Origin: Ochotona curzoniae
Taxonomy: Eukaryota; Chordata; Mammalia; Lagomorpha; Ochotonidae
Direction: 5' to 3'
Length of the DNA stretch: 64,000 bases
NCBI RefSeq assembly: GCF_017591425.1
Contig: NW_024467106.1
Coordinates: 20,822,501-20,886,500, forward strand
The stretch's first letter is position 1, and each line of letters begins with the position of its first letter. The notes under the pieces are model-generated. The model did not search any database. It saw nothing but the letters and a program-made list of their open reading frames with translations, and had not been told where the DNA came from. Shown here piece by piece: positions 22,651-34,395 of the stretch. Position numbers and translations under genes: made by a program.

Positions 22651-23149
22651 CACAGTATGGTAGGGACAAAGGGTTGATACCTTTTTGCCTCTTTGACATG
22701 GGCTGAAGAGCTCAAGTACTTTAGGAAAGACTCACATTGATGCCAAAGTGAGGGACTACTCTGTTGGTTCAGGCAGACTGTCAGATAGTGAGTGTTGAAT
22801 ATGGTCACATAATGTTTTTGTACTAATACACTCCTGTAGCAATGATTTTCTCCTCTCCAGTGATGCAAGCAAATAAGCAAACAGCAAAAAAGATAACAGC
22901 AACAACAAGAAAGCTTAAAATCACTCAATCCTGGTCAATGATCTAAACACAGGTTTTCAAGCTTTCTCTCAATGCTGATCCACATACGGATATTCCTTTT
23001 GTACTTGGGTGAATTCAGAACACAGAAGTTTTTGAGCAGTGTTTTTTGATGCTTACTTACCTAGTGAAGTGGCCAAAGCCATGGCAGGCCAAGGGCAAGC
23101 TACATGGTGACTTATAGGGCTGGACATTCTGCATAATAAGACTAAAAGT
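22651..23149. other. Unassigned sequence
   Basis: No recognisable feature. A CAACAACAAGAAAGC patch lies near 22900. Confidence 0.4.
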
Positions 23150-23372
23150 AGCCAGTGTCACTTGGAAGCAGAGATTCTTAACTGGGGGAGATTTTGCTAC
23201 CCTCAGGAACTTTTGACAGTGTCTAGATGCATTTATGTAGTTATGATTGGTGGTGATGATGGTAATGTGGGCTGCTGGCATCTGGGCTGTAGAGGCCAGG
23301 GATGCTGCTGGACATTCTATAGTCCAGTGAGCAAGCTTCCAGAGTAGCCATAGTGTTGAATTTGAGAAGTGA
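23150..23372 (+). repeat. Non-autonomous hAT (Charlie-type) DNA transposon remnant
   Basis: AGATTCTTAACTGGGGGAGA, TTTTGACAGTGTCTAGATGC (the 'cattttggcaatgtctggagaca' hallmark), GTGGGCTGCTGGCATCTGGG and GGCCAGGGATGCTGCTGGAC follow a common placental MER-type hAT element of about 200 bp, ending with TTTGAGAAGTG. I recognise the type but not the exact MER number. Confidence 0.75.
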
Positions 23373-23610
23373 TGTTTTACAAGAAGAACTAGAGATAATA
23401 ATGTCACAGAACCTTCTGAAAGTCAGTACAGAATTTTGTCTAGAAATGAATTTTGGAGAGAATTAGCTTTCCTGTGATTCACTGTAATTTCATTACTGGT
23501 CCTTAGGGTGCAAGGCTTGAGTTTACTCATCGGAATTCACATTGCTTGGGAATACCCATTAGACTATTAACATTCAATAATGCTGTACTGTAATCAGCAA
23601 GAGAGTTGTA

Positions 23611-23625
23611 CTTTTTTTTTTTTAA
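23611..23625 (+). repeat. T-run
   Basis: A run of about 13 T followed by AAATACA. A possible remnant of a reversed A-tail with no recognisable body. Confidence 0.5.
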
Positions 23626-23644
23626 ATACAAGTGTGTCACCTGA

Positions 23645-23790
23645 TGTGTTAGGAATATGAGGAGGTTCAAAAAGTCCATGAAAAAAGTGAATTGAAATTA
23701 CTTTGGTGTATATGAAGTTTCTTCAAAAAGGTTCACAGACATGCATATTGTGAATATACATGAACTCTGATTTTTGTACCTAGATACTAT
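23645..23790. repeat. Mariner-like MITE remnant
   Basis: The words GAGGTTCAAAAAGTCCATGA and GTTTCTTCAAAAAGGTTCA resemble the 'cttcaaaaagttcatgga' motif of a mammalian mariner/Tc1-type repeat. Spacing and exact family are uncertain. Confidence 0.4.
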
Positions 23791-24575
23791 TATGCTTTAA
23801 TTCTATTTTGTATGACCTTTCTGAAGTCCCCTCATTTTCTTTTTATTAATTAGCAACATTTTATGTCTGTAAGCTTGTCTAGTTTGAATTGGTAGCCTCA
23901 CCTCCAGCTGCCTTTGGGGATATGAGAAGATTGAGTTTCAGGCTCTATGGGGCTGGGAGTTAGATACAGGTAAATCAGATGTAGCCTAGAATAATGCTGT
24001 CCAAGAGGACGTCTTGGGAAAGAAAGCCCTTGGTAACATCATTACACCTCTGTGCACACTTCCATTCAGGCCTTATCTGGGGCCTACAGAAAGCTACAGT
24101 GATACTGGAATGTCTTTTCTTGGCTTCCTTTCTCTCAAATATACTCATTACTTCTCTTCTGCTTGGCTCTGCCTTGTGTAACAGAGGCTGATCCTATAGC
24201 GTGTGTATCCCAGGCTCCCATACCATTTGGATTCAGTTTGAGTTTGGCTATTGAGAAGACTGAGTGGAAAATTGTAGGGTAGGTAGAAGAGAAGCATCAG
24301 GGAACTTCTACCCATCTGTGTCAGCTTTGGACTTTGTCTTTATATTTTCTCCACAGTTCATTGTGGATCCAGATTTTGCAAAACTTGGAGCTTAATGTAA
24401 TTTGAGAGATACTTTAAGGATTTAGATTCAGGGTACTTAGCAGAAACCCATGTGGGGAATCATCCCTAAAGCACATTAGCCTCATGTCAGATCTCTATGG
24501 TTTCTACCCTAGGAATGGCCCCTGGTTTCCTTTTGTCTTTCCAGCCTGGAAGAGGCGGTAGTTTCCTGCTTCCTG
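23791..24575. other. Unassigned sequence
   Basis: No gene or repeat recognised. Confidence 0.4.
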
Positions 24576-24590
24576 GGTTGCCTCACTATT

Positions 24591-24902
24591 TTTTTTTTAA
24601 AGATTTATTTTATTTTTATTGGAAAGGCGGGTATACAGAGAGGAAGATCGTCTGTCCGATGATTCACTCCCCAAGTGAGCACAAAGGCCGATGCTATGCC
24701 AATCCGAAGCCAGGAGCCTCTTGCGGGTCTCCCACGCGGGTGCAGGGTCCCAAAGCTTTGGGCTGTCCTTGACTGCTTTCCCAGGCCACAGGCAGGGAGC
24801 TGGAAGGGAAGCGGGGCTGCTGGGATTAGAACCGGTGCCCATATAGGAACCCCGGGCGTGCAAGGCGAGGACCTTAACCACTGCGCCATCACACTGGGCC
24901 CA
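24591..24902 (-). mobile_element. Young, full-length CSINE with perfect 15-bp target-site duplication
   Basis: The duplication GGTTGCCTCACTATT is identical on both sides (24576-24590 and 24903-24917), the clearest insertion footprint in the window. The reversed tail is AAAGATTTATTTTATTTTTA. The head has TGGCGCAGTGGTTAA on the minus strand (24873-24887), which fits the tRNA A box, and a B box GGTTCTAATCC (24823-24833). Several CpGs remain. It produces long antisense open frames (102 and 126 codons) that are SINE translations, not genes. Confidence 0.96.
24823..24887 (-). promoter_or_regulatory. Internal pol III A and B boxes of the 24.6 kb CSINE
   Basis: The A box at 24876-24887 (TGGCGCAGTGG on the minus strand) is the best match to the tRNA consensus in this window. 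The B box lies at 24823-24833. Confidence 0.65.
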
Positions 24903-24917
24903 GGTTGCCTCACTATT

Positions 24918-27444
24918 ATCCACTAGTGTCTCAGCTCCTCTGTTACCTACAGAATCAATAATTTTTGCAGATTTCACTCTGTTTTAAATGAAATGCTTTC
25001 TTGTTTTACTGGTGAGATTCCAAGTAGTAATAAAAAATTTTAAAGAAAATAATGAAATTTTTTGTTATTCATTATGTACAATTAAGAGAATTTTTCAGTT
25101 GATACAGGTAAGTAATGAGAAATAACTGAATACTAGGAGAGTTTAAGGCAGGGGGTTGATCACTTCTAACAATTTTGGAAATTATAGATGTGTTTTAATT
25201 AGCCCCTCTGAAGGAGTTCTTAATATTAAAATAACCAGAGATGGCCATTTTGATTTTAGAGAGTAAGGCTGGTTATGCCTGAAGATCTGTTCATTTCTTC
25301 ATGTGTGTATTGAGGAACCATTGCAGATTGGGCTCACTCTGCAGCCAATCAGGTATAATTGTAGCCCCTAGGGAATGTGTGATCCCATAGGAGGGACAGA
25401 CCCCAGTGGATGCTCTCAGCACAGTGTGGAAGAGTGCATAATGCCATGTCAAGTAGTTGGGATTTTGATCTGGAAAGTCATGTTACTGATGCTTCGAAAG
25501 GCAATGAGGAGAAGCAAGCAGGAAGGCTGTTTATGATGCAATGACCAAAGACCTGGCAAGTGGTTGGACAGTGTTTTCCAGGGACTAGGGTACTCAGTAA
25601 GCAGGGCAGCAGGAGGGCGTGGAAATTGAAGTCCAGAGTGTTTGAAGTTCCTACCTTGGGTGGAGAAGAAGGTGAGGCCACCGATGAAGGCAGCACACAC
25701 TGGCAGAAGAGCATATTTTGATACAAAGCTGAATTTGATTCAGATTATTGTATTTGAGCCTAGGTCAAACATGAGTGGTTCTATCAGGAGGTGGTAAGGG
25801 GAGAAAAAAGAATGGAAACCTAGGGGTGTGAGTATTATGGAACAGGGGTATGTTGTACCATTTCCTAGAAAGAGGATTATGGAAATAGACAAGTCATTGA
25901 GAAGAAATTTTCAGATAGCTCACAACCTGGAGAGGTACAGCTTGCGAAGGGCTCTCAGCTGCTGTGAAGTAGGGGGGAGGGTGGATCTAGTGTCAGGAAG
26001 TCCAGAGAGAGAAGGCTGTCCAGAAGTGGAGGGTGGTCAGAAAGGACCAGGCAGAAAGGAGGACAAGTTGATAAATACCTTGCTGAGTTTGTAGAAATCA
26101 GTAGAGATTTGGAAGAGACTTTTCATCCATGGGGAATGCACAAAGCCCTTTTGAGAAACTCAAAGTTAACTGCTAGGTAAAAATTAGCAGTGGGTGTGGG
26201 AAACTCTGAACAATAGTGGTAGAAAGAAGTAGCATCTGAATGGGAGCAAAAGTTTCTGGAACACTTCAGGGAGGGTAAGAGTCAACAGAAAGGAGAGGGA
26301 GGATGAAGGTCTAGAAGTGAGCAATGACTTCATCTATGAATGTCCTCAGTTCCCATGTATGTGTTTGGAGCAGGTGTTTCTATCTTATCTGAGCTGGGAC
26401 TGTCAGGCTGTCTACCACCCTGAATCCCAATTCTAGAGCACTAGTTCTTCCAGGATGATAAATCAACTATGCTGCTCCATTGTGTGATGGAGACTGTGTT
26501 CAGAGCTATGAGCTATGGGGACAACATTATCTAGAAGCGATTTACCCTTACAGAGAGCCAGGGAACGAAAGGGTGATGCAAAAGTGCTTAAAACATATGT
26601 TGATAGCTCCATTCTGCACCATAACTCCCCTCCTAGAGAGAAGGGGATAAATGATCAAATCATCTCTGGGCCTTGTAGATTCCAGTTGGAAGCTGGGCAT
26701 GGGGCCAGCACAGCTTGTCAAACCAGGTTGCGTGGGAATGTGCCCAGGGCTGCTGAGAACACGCAGCTCCCATCGGTGTGTAGAGGCTTGTTTGACTCAG
26801 TCTGGGTTTTGATTTCCATCAAAGGGACACCCGAGCCTCCTGCATAGCTCATCACTCTAGTTTGTCCCCACTGCTGTTATTTGCTTTGGTTACTAGTGCT
26901 TGCCTAAGGAAGCTGCTGTCTTGCTGAAAGGTTCCTTTCTGATTTGTAAGAGCATTTTTGGCAAAACAAGGCTTTCTTATTATAATAGAGGCCGTACCAC
27001 TTAAGGAAGACCAGCTCTTACTCTGCTTTTCTGCCAGGGGCCTTGTGTGCCTCTGTGATTCACAGCCAGCCAGTTAGGCTGGCAACATACCTGTCACAGT
27101 ACACCTAAGGAAGTTTGGGCTCCACAAAGTTACCTTTTCTGTCCTACAACCTACAAGTCAAGAAGCTCTGGTTTCATTAGATCTCTCTCATTCTGAGATC
27201 CCAGCCCTTGTACCTGGCCCCTCCCCACCCCCTCAGCATGCATTATCCAAAGTTAGTTCACTCACCTGGTGTTATACAGCTCCCACCCAAACCACATAGG
27301 AGGTTATGAGGCCACATGACTTACTCCATTTTAGTTCATTTTTAGCAGACACTCCACACAGAAGTACTAACAAAACTCCTCCTAACTTATCTCAGCTTTT
27401 GGGTTCTCCTCAACAGTCTGCCTTCACAGGGCCCGAGAGGAGTA
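24918..27444. other. Unassigned 2.5 kb stretch
   Basis: No gene recognised. 25900-26330 is G- and A-rich and loosely resembles reversed L2 text (GGAGAGGTACAGC, GGGAATGCACAAAGCCC), but I cannot order the pieces along L2. Open frames of 83-110 codons here show no familiar domain. Confidence 0.35.
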
Positions 27445-27720
27445 CTGTTATTGAAGAACTTGACCATGTCACTGTTGGGTCTGGAAGTTTTCAGTGGCTC
27501 CCAATGGCTATTGGATAAAGATCAGCCTTTTAATTTCAGCTCACAGTGTGGTCTCTTGTGAATTGGCTCTTGCTCACAGCCCTGGTGTCATTGTGGCCAG
27601 TCCCTACTTCAGAAAACTCCCTACTTTTTTAGGCAGGAAACTGAGAAAGTTCCCATGCACCTTTGGCCCCCCGGAGCTTTTAAGATGTTCCTTCTACCTG
27701 ACATAACTTGCCTCCTCTCT
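27445..27720 (+). repeat. L2 LINE 3' remnant
   Basis: TTCAGTGGCTCCCAATGGCT, TATTGGATAAAGATCAGCC, AGCTCACAGTGTGGTCTCTT, TGTCATTGTGGCCAGTCCCT and GATGTTCCTTCTACCTGACA follow L2 in order ('cttcagtggctccccattgcctacaggataaagtcc ... ctgttccctctgcctggaa'). No intact frame. Confidence 0.85.
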
Positions 27721-28474
27721 GCTTGACAAACAAGAATGATGCCTCTTTTGTAATACCAAGTCCAGCTGGCCCCCAGTGGAGTTGGTTTTAAAACACACTG
27801 TATTGAATTTTCAGAATAGAGTCTGACTTCCCTAAAATTGGTGAGCAAAGGCACCAAGTTTTGTATGCCAGGCTCTGTTTCTGATACACAGCTAGCCCGA
27901 TCAGTGTCTGCATTGGGACTCAATGTGTTTGCAGACAGCAGAGTCTGATGCCTACAATCTTTGTTTCAGCTTCATCACCATGTTTAGAACTGAGACTGGT
28001 AGGAGATAGCTGGACTAGGCTCAGCCCCAACATGTACTGTAACACTGTTTCTCTTCTACCTTCTCCAAAGAAGCCTTAGGAATCATAGTGAGAAAATCTT
28101 GCGCAGTACATCTTTCAGAGTAGCCTGAAGAAAAGCAGCAGGCACTTAATTATATAACTTTAATTAAGCCTCTATAATTTCACAGTTGATCATTGTTCTC
28201 ATGCAAGTGGGGCTACAAAGTTGTTTTCTCATGCCCTCCCCACCCCCCCAATCTGGAACCTATCATGTTTACATGTGCATTATACCAAGTGGCTTGTACT
28301 ATAGTTCAAGTAAATCTTTCCTACATCTTCTTCATATTCAAGAGCCCCTTCCCTGTGAGGTAGAAAGTGTGATTATGCCAAAATTATGGAAGACGGAATA
28401 GAGTTCCAACTTGACTTTGAAAAATCTTCCCTTGTAAATAAGTCATCATTTTTCAGTATTTCCACCAGGCTGAA
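27721..28474. other. Unassigned sequence
   Basis: Nothing recognised. It includes a C-run in CCCACCCCCCCAATC near 28240. Confidence 0.4.
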
Positions 28475-28802
28475 TTTTTAAAAAAATTTATGTATTTATT
28501 TGAAAAAGTAACAGAAGGGGACACACACACACATATTTTAAATGCTGACATTTTCTAAGCTAGTTCACTCTCCTAATAGCCATAGTAGCTGGGTTTGGGG
28601 AAAGCCAAAGCCAAGAACCTAGAACTCCAAATGGATCTCCCTGAAGGATGGCAGGAGTCCAGGAGCTTGGACATTTTGCTGCTTTCCCAGGAACATGAGC
28701 AGGAATCTGGATCAGAAGCATAGCATTTAGGATTCAAATGGACATTGACCTGGAATGCAACTTGGTAAGTAGAGGTTTTCCCATTTATGCCAGAACACCA
28801 GT
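28475..28802 (-). repeat. CSINE, old copy
   Basis: Reversed tail AAATTTATGTATTTATTTGA at 28484. An AC microsatellite (28521-28533) sits in the former purine-rich segment. The body words TAGCCATAGTAGCTGGGTTT, GGCAGGAGTCCAGGAGCTTG, CTGCTTTCCCAGGAACATGA and GGAATCTGGATCAGAAGCAT follow, and the head runs to ATGCCAGAACACCAG. Confidence 0.85.
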
Positions 28803-30654
28803 CAAAACTGACTTTAATTGTTATGCTAGACTCCTAATTTGGTCGTTTTAAGACTCAGTGGGTGTCACCCTTGCTTGTAACACCTCCAGGAAGAATACTT
28901 GGTCTCCTTTTCAAACTTCACAGTCCTTTGATAATTTTTGCACTGGTTTATGTATTCATCTTATTTCCCGAGTATAAGCTATGACAGTGTGGTCATCATT
29001 TTTCAGGTTTTAATGTTGGTACAGGCAACATTAAGTGCTCAATATTCTATTTTTCCCAAAGGTATTCCACCTTTGTGTGTGTGTGTGTAAGTGTTTTTAT
29101 TTTAACAAATCTACACTCTTAACTCTAATCATGATTGAATATAGAAAAAAATACTTTAGTTCAGGAATTCTGAGTAGTATTTCAAACATGGCAAGGAAAG
29201 CACATTCCATAGTGAATGAAACATTCCAAAGTGGCGAGATGCTCTGAATGACTGTGTTGCTGCCTCTTCTTTCTGGCCCTTATGGAGATTGGCCAGGTAT
29301 GCTGTTACTTCTTGGCACATTCAGTGTTACTGATGATCTCCATGTGTTTGATTTTTTGGCACTATTGTACTTTTCAGAGCAGCCCAGCTCCCAGATTCCT
29401 GCTGTGGACATGCTGTTTTATCCACTATCAGTATCAAATCTGGGAGGGCCCCTTGCAACCATCTGGTGTAATTCTCCCTGTGATTCCAGAGCCAGCTCAG
29501 GGAGGCCTAGGGGAGGAAGAGATTGTGTCATGAGGTACACGAAAGATCACGAGCAGTATCACTTGTGCATACCTTCTTCTCTACCCAACCCTCCACCTGG
29601 TCATTCTGATGGTCTTCCTGCTTTCCCTGAATTTAATTTTGTTATTGTTCTCTTGCTAATATTTTCTCTTGATGAATTTCATGGAGTGAATGAGCATCCT
29701 ACTCAGTTTTGTCACATCACTTTCTGGAGCACACATAAGGTAGAGTTGTAGCCTGTATAGCTCCCTTATTAATGTCTGTGCATTTTTTTCATTGTTCTGA
29801 AAAAGAAAAGTGTTCTGTTTTTTAAGTGTGTGGGTAAGGGCATAGGGATGTGATCTATGGAGATGATCATCTTTTGAAAGAGATTGAATTGTACATATTC
29901 AGTTTAATTGTTGTGCATCCTGAGGCTAAGGGTTGCATAGATCTGGGCAGCTCCTTCTTTGCCACTGCTGTGTTGGCACCAGCACTGAAGCTCATGACTT
30001 TGATGAACAAGCAAAAAGAATTTCTTTTCTCTCTGCTCCAGCAAAACCTATGTGCACAGCACATATCTTTCCAAAGTACATGACTTCAGAATTAGTCACA
30101 GAGTCACTGCTCTTGATAAGATATTACCTAGAAAAGGAGTTTTGGGAATCCTAAAATATGGCCAGCATGGGATAGTTAGAATGCTATTGAATGAGAGCCT
30201 ATGAAGCAGATTGACAGAATTAAAATACTATCCTGAATTTTGATTTAAAGTCAATCATAGATCCTTTTACCCTTTTATTTCCACAGAAGAAAATGAAGAT
30301 GAAACATGATTTGATTGAGTTTTACTTTTGTTGTTGTTATTTTTCCATTTTACTTACTTCTATACCTCTGGTCTCCAGCTGTGACTAGGAAATGTGCCAA
30401 AATATCATGCAAGGTAGTCTTCCTGAGAAAAGGCTGAAAATATGAAAATTCAACCAAGTGAAAGAATACAAATTCCAGGCCTTTTGTGCATACCATGAGT
30501 TCCTCTAGACTTTTTGAGGTTATTACATTTTTATGTTTCACAAACTTTTGAAATCTTTTCCAGTTGATTAACAGGTCTCACAGGAGGGGAATTGGTCATC
30601 AAAAGGAGAGTGTGGTAGAGAGAGGCACTAGCGATGGCCACTTACTTTTTAGCT
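28803..30654. other. Unassigned 1.85 kb stretch with old-repeat signature and (TG)n
   Basis: (TG)7 lies at 29074-29088. Around 29448-29560 the text CCCTTGCAACCATCTGGTGT followed by an AGGGAGGCCTAGGGG-type block resembles an ancient mammalian repeat ('...atcatctagtccaactcc...gaggcccagagagg'). The longest open frame of the window (29248-29751, 168 codons with stop) crosses it and is not called as a gene (see rejected items). Confidence 0.4.
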
Positions 30655-30840
30655 CTCTTTATATTCTACATGTTTTATTTAGGAAAATTCTCATAAAAAC
30701 TCCATACAAATTAATTTTGCAAGTGGCGAAATGAAGATTCACTAAGTGTTTCCTTTAGAATAGTTTCCTTTAGAGCAGAACTGGGATTCACATTCAAGTT
30801 TGATTCTAAACTTGATTCTACATCCAATTTCCTGGTTAAC
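30655..30840 (-). repeat. MIR SINE remnant
   Basis: Reversed MIR order: AGGAAAATTCTCATAAAAAC, AATTTTGCAAGTGGCGAAAT, then CAGAACTGGGATTCACATTC near 30777 (reversed 'gggttcaaatccca'), then AAACTTGATTCTACATCC. Confidence 0.7.
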
Positions 30841-31089
30841 TATTCACAAAGAGCCCAGATGGCAATCTCTTTCTGTTCTAGCTTGGTACTCTCTGAGCTG
30901 TGATCAGATTAGTTTTGTTCCTTAAAATAATGGCAATTAATTTAACTAAAGTAAAAAACATGCCCCAAGCCCTGAGATTCTGAAGTATGTTTAGAGGTTG
31001 ACCTGGGGTCAGGGCCATGATATTTATGTTTCTGTGATTAAAAGATGATTTATTGCTTCATGATTTTGGATTAAGGTCTTGAAATCACG
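30841..31089. other. Unassigned sequence
   Basis: Short gap between two MIR copies. Nothing recognised. Confidence 0.4.
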
Positions 31090-31265
31090 CACTCTGGAAC
31101 CAATATAATTGGGTCACTTTAATGGCTGATAAGCTTGGGGTTTATAGCTAGAAGATTAGGTTCAAATCCCATCTTTGCTTCTAATTGTGGGGCAGTCTCT
31201 GGGAGAATTTCTTTTCCTTTTTGGTTCTGTATTTCTGCACCTAGACTATGAAAGTTGAATGGTAG
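31090..31265 (+). repeat. MIR SINE remnant
   Basis: ATTAGGTTCAAATCCCATCT (31157-31176, the near-perfect MIR core) followed by TTGCTTCTAATTGTGGGGCA, AGAATTTCTTTTCCTTTTTG and TGAAAGTTGAATGGTAGCAG. Confidence 0.85.
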
Positions 31266-31299
31266 CAGATATTGGGCAACTTCTTACTCTAACACTCTG

Positions 31300-31425
31300 G
31301 GATTTTGAAGCACTTGATTTAAACTTCTGGAAGGCAGGTTCTTTTTTATTCAATTCTGTATTTCCAGCATCCAGAACATGTGAAAGCACATAGTTGGCTT
31401 TTAATATATACTTACCGAAGATGCG
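31300..31425 (+). repeat. L2 LINE 3' terminal remnant
   Basis: AACTTCTGGAAGGCAGGTTC, CTGTATTTCCAGCATCCAGA, ACATGTGAAAGCACATAGTT and GGCTTTTAATATATACTTAC follow the L2 3' end ('ctccttgagggcaggg...gtatccccagcgcctagca...gcacatagtaggtgctcaataaata'). Confidence 0.85.
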
Positions 31426-31439
31426 ACTAAATCTAGGTG

Positions 31440-31525
31440 AGTCAACTGCTTATTGGTGTATTGAGCACCTGTCAGGTGCCAGGCACTATGCAAGGCACCA
31501 AACACCCCTGAATCTGTTGTTAGCA
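31440..31525 (-). repeat. L2-like remnant
   Basis: TTATTGGTGTATTGAGCACC, TGTCAGGTGCCAGGCACTAT, GCAAGGCACCAAACACCCCT: the reversed segment 'tattgagcacctactatgtgccaggcactg'. It lies head to head with the plus-strand L2 end at 31300-31425. Confidence 0.75.
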
Positions 31526-32922
31526 TGAAAGATATCACATGTTAGTGAGTGTGAGTTTTTGCAGTCTGTGCCAAAAATTATTTCAATGGTCATAAGATGG
31601 TCCTTTAAAACTGCTGGTGTTCAAATTTAGTGTTTCTTGAACACCTATTAAGAGTAACTAATGTTCCAGGTTAGCCAGTTATGCTCCCCTAATTGGGAGC
31701 TCTTCAGAGTTCTCCAATAGCGTACTGATCTCCATTTGGACTTACTGTAAAAGTAACTCAAACAGTGAGTGTTTTATCATTGTTTCATGAGATCAAAACC
31801 AGGATAAGGTGGAAATTAGTTAAAGGAGTAGCAAAAGTAAATTGCCCACTGCTAAAAAATTTTAGTGGGGAGTGGAGAGACAAATATTATGAGATGGTTT
31901 ATCCAAGATCCCAGTGGATCCAAAAGGGGCTGCCACTAATGTCTTCACCATGCCATGATTTTCATATATATATAATGCTCCTCTGCTTACATTCTTTTTT
32001 GCCTTTCTTTTGTTCTCATGGTAAAATCCAAACTTCTTTATACCTCTGTTGTAGAAAGGAAAAATGGGAATGTCTTTGCCTTATGTGTGTCTTGTTAATA
32101 ATAGTGGAGTATGGTGCCAGTTATTGGGATTGAGCCATAACTTACTTCAGTTATGATATAACTGATGAATGACCCTATTTCATTCACTTATGTTCTTAAT
32201 GATTTTTACCTTCTTATTTTCTATAGCAACTTTATTGTCATACATTTAGTTGTCCATTTAATGATTTTCTCATTTATGTAACATTTAGTGATTACGTACT
32301 TTTTCTGGGTTTGAGTCCTCTCTGATTTTCCTTCTTGCTCTAATTACTTCTTTGAATTTTCACCTACATTTCTTATTGATACAGCAGTTGGGTATTGGTA
32401 TATGCCCTCAGTGAAATAAGCCTGCATAGAACCTATTTTCATGCTGATGGGTCTCTAAGGAGTGGTAACAGCAAGTAGAAGAGAGGGCAGAGGATCTGGC
32501 TGGTTTGCTTCACTTGTATGACTTTCATAAGTCGTTCCCCAGAAATTTAATTTGTTCTTCTCTAAGCATTTACCAAATTGGTGTTCCACTCAGTATTCTC
32601 TGTCTGTTATGCAGCATAGGAGTTCTCTAGTCAAAAAACTGGGGAAACACTTGCTTAATTAATAACAGATATTTGCCTAATAATAAAATTAAAAGATATT
32701 TGCATTGCAGGGCCTCTCAGACTGCTCATATGGTAATATGTGCTGTATTACTCTCAGAGGGAAATGCAGGTGAATCTGACATGTTGACAGTTTCTGAGTA
32801 TTCAAAGCAATTGTGTATCCTTCAGTTTGTACAAACTAAAGTTTTCAAGATATGATATGGACAATCAGTTTGTGCTTCTGTGATCTGTACTATGTCACTA
32901 GAGACTACATGACAACACTGAA
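31526..32922. other. Unassigned 1.4 kb stretch
   Basis: No gene recognised. Two isolated open frames (122 codons at 31765-32133 and 60 codons at 32673) have no known domain. Confidence 0.4.
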
Positions 32923-32935
32923 TCCTTAAATTTCT

Positions 32936-33259
32936 GGGCCTGACACATTGACTCAATAGGCTAATTCTCCCCTTTCAAGCACCAGGATCCCATTTGGGCA
33001 CTGATTCATGTTGTGCCTGCTCCACTTCCCATCTAGTTTCCTGCTGATGGCCTGGGAGAACAGAGGAGGGTGGCCCAAGGCCTTGGATCCTGAATGTGGG
33101 AGACTCAGAAGAGATTTGTGGCTTTGGATCAGCTTAACTCCACTGCAGCCACTTGGGGAGTGAACCTGCAGGAGGAAAACATTTCTCAGTGTCTCTCCTT
33201 CTCTCTGTAAATCTCATCTAGCTTTTTAACAAAAATAAATGAATCTTTAAGAAAATCAG
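32936..33259 (+). mobile_element. CSINE, plus strand, with imperfect target-site duplication
   Basis: Flanked by TCCTTAAATTTCT (32923-32935) and TCCTTAAAGTTCT (33261-33273), one mismatch in 13. Head GGGCCTGACACATTGACTCA; body CATCTAGTTTCCTGCTGATG, GAACAGAGGAGGGTGGCCCA, GGCTTTGGATCAGCTTAACT; CT-rich 3' segment; tail AACAAAAATAAATGAATCTT. Older than the three best minus-strand copies, judging by decayed CpGs and B box. Confidence 0.92.
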
Positions 33260-33273
33260 ATCCTTAAAGTTCT

Positions 33274-33914
33274 TAAGTATATAAACTGACACAGTGAAAG
33301 GATGGTAGAGCAGGACTTGGTGACAGAGTAGAGAAAATCAATGTCTTTAGCTCTTTTAGCCATCTATTCAAAGTTCCAAGCAATTCATAATATCCATCCA
33401 CCCATTTCTAGAGGACAGATCACTCAACTACCTAATCTCACCCTAAGTAAACTGGATAAGAAGCATCCAAAATGATTTTGCAGCTAAATTGTTAGAGATT
33501 AAGATTTGCTGTCTGGCTACTCATCAAGAGCAGGCCCAACCATGAATGCATATGGGAATTAATCATGTCATGGGGAATTTAAACATTATTTGTTTTGATT
33601 ATGTCATTGTTAATTAGTTAAAGTTTGCCCTGACCCTGGCTGAATTGTGCGGGCAGGGGCTTGTACTGGAGAAATGAATCCAAATGAGATTTCATTACTT
33701 GAGCCCAAATAGGAAGCATTTAAGCTCAGTTTTTCTTTTTTTCTTTCTTTTTTTATTTCTTTTGATAAATTGAGGTATGATTTAAAAAGTTTCTGAAAGA
33801 GTGAAACAAACCCTGTTAAGATCAGGCCTACTCAGCTGGTGTTTACAGATGCAATTTTTATCATGGTCTCTGCCATCCACTTTTGGTTAATGCAGTGCAA
33901 ATAATAAAATCAAT
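33274..33914. other. Unassigned; possible conserved non-coding segment at 33530-33740
   Basis: No repeat recognised at 33530-33740, and the text holds several homeodomain-type cores (GGAATTAATCATG, TTGTTAATTAGTTAAAG). This only suggests a candidate regulatory element. A T/C-rich low-complexity patch occupies 33728-33765. Confidence 0.3.
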
Positions 33915-34137
33915 GGAACATGTATCACTCATTAAATGCCTATTAAGTACAATGAGTTTTCCTAAAAACTTACAAATGTTATGTAATTTAATCTTGACAA
34001 TAATTTATTAAGGGGCTTTTGGCTCTGCTATAGAAATAAGGAAGGCATGACTTAGGGAAGTAACTTGCTTGAGATCTCACTTGATTGAGAATTCAAAATC
34101 GTGCCTGTCTCTTTGTAAAGCAGTGGTGTTCTGGTAA
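33915..34137 (-). repeat. MIR SINE remnant
   Basis: Reversed MIR nearly full length: GTATCACTCATTAAATGCCT, TTACAAATGTTATGTAATTT, AATCTTGACAATAATTTATT, AAATAAGGAAGGCATGACTT, AGGGAAGTAACTTGCTTGAG, ATCTCACTTGATTGAGAATT. The 'gagaggttaagtaacttgcccaaggtcaca' path is plain. Confidence 0.88.
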
Positions 34138-34395
34138 AGTTTAACAACCAGATGTCTATGTAATACTTCTGATTTACAGCATTTATTGACTTTTTTCTGA
34201 TCTACCTTTTCTTATCAATTACATTTATAGCTAAAAATATAATACTCTTAAGTTGAAGAATGGCAGTTCATTTGTAAACCGATTTGTGGATAGATTTTGT
34301 AGACCAATCTTCACATAAGTACACTAAGGAAATAATATTGTTGTCATTTAAGCAGTAAAATTGAGGGAGTAAGTAGTTATAAATAAAGGCATGGG

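Noticed and set aside
24597..24977. 126- and 102-residue minus-strand frames
   Set aside because: They are translations of the young CSINE, which lacks protein coding capacity.
29248..29751. Longest ATG-started open frame, 167 residues, plus strand
   Set aside because: No domain, signal or family that I recognise. It overlaps an apparent ancient interspersed repeat (29448-29560), and a frame of this length is not surprising by chance in 64 kb read in six frames.
31765..32133. 122-residue open frame, plus strand
   Set aside because: Low-information sequence without domain resemblance; the hydrophobic segment comes from a T-rich stretch.
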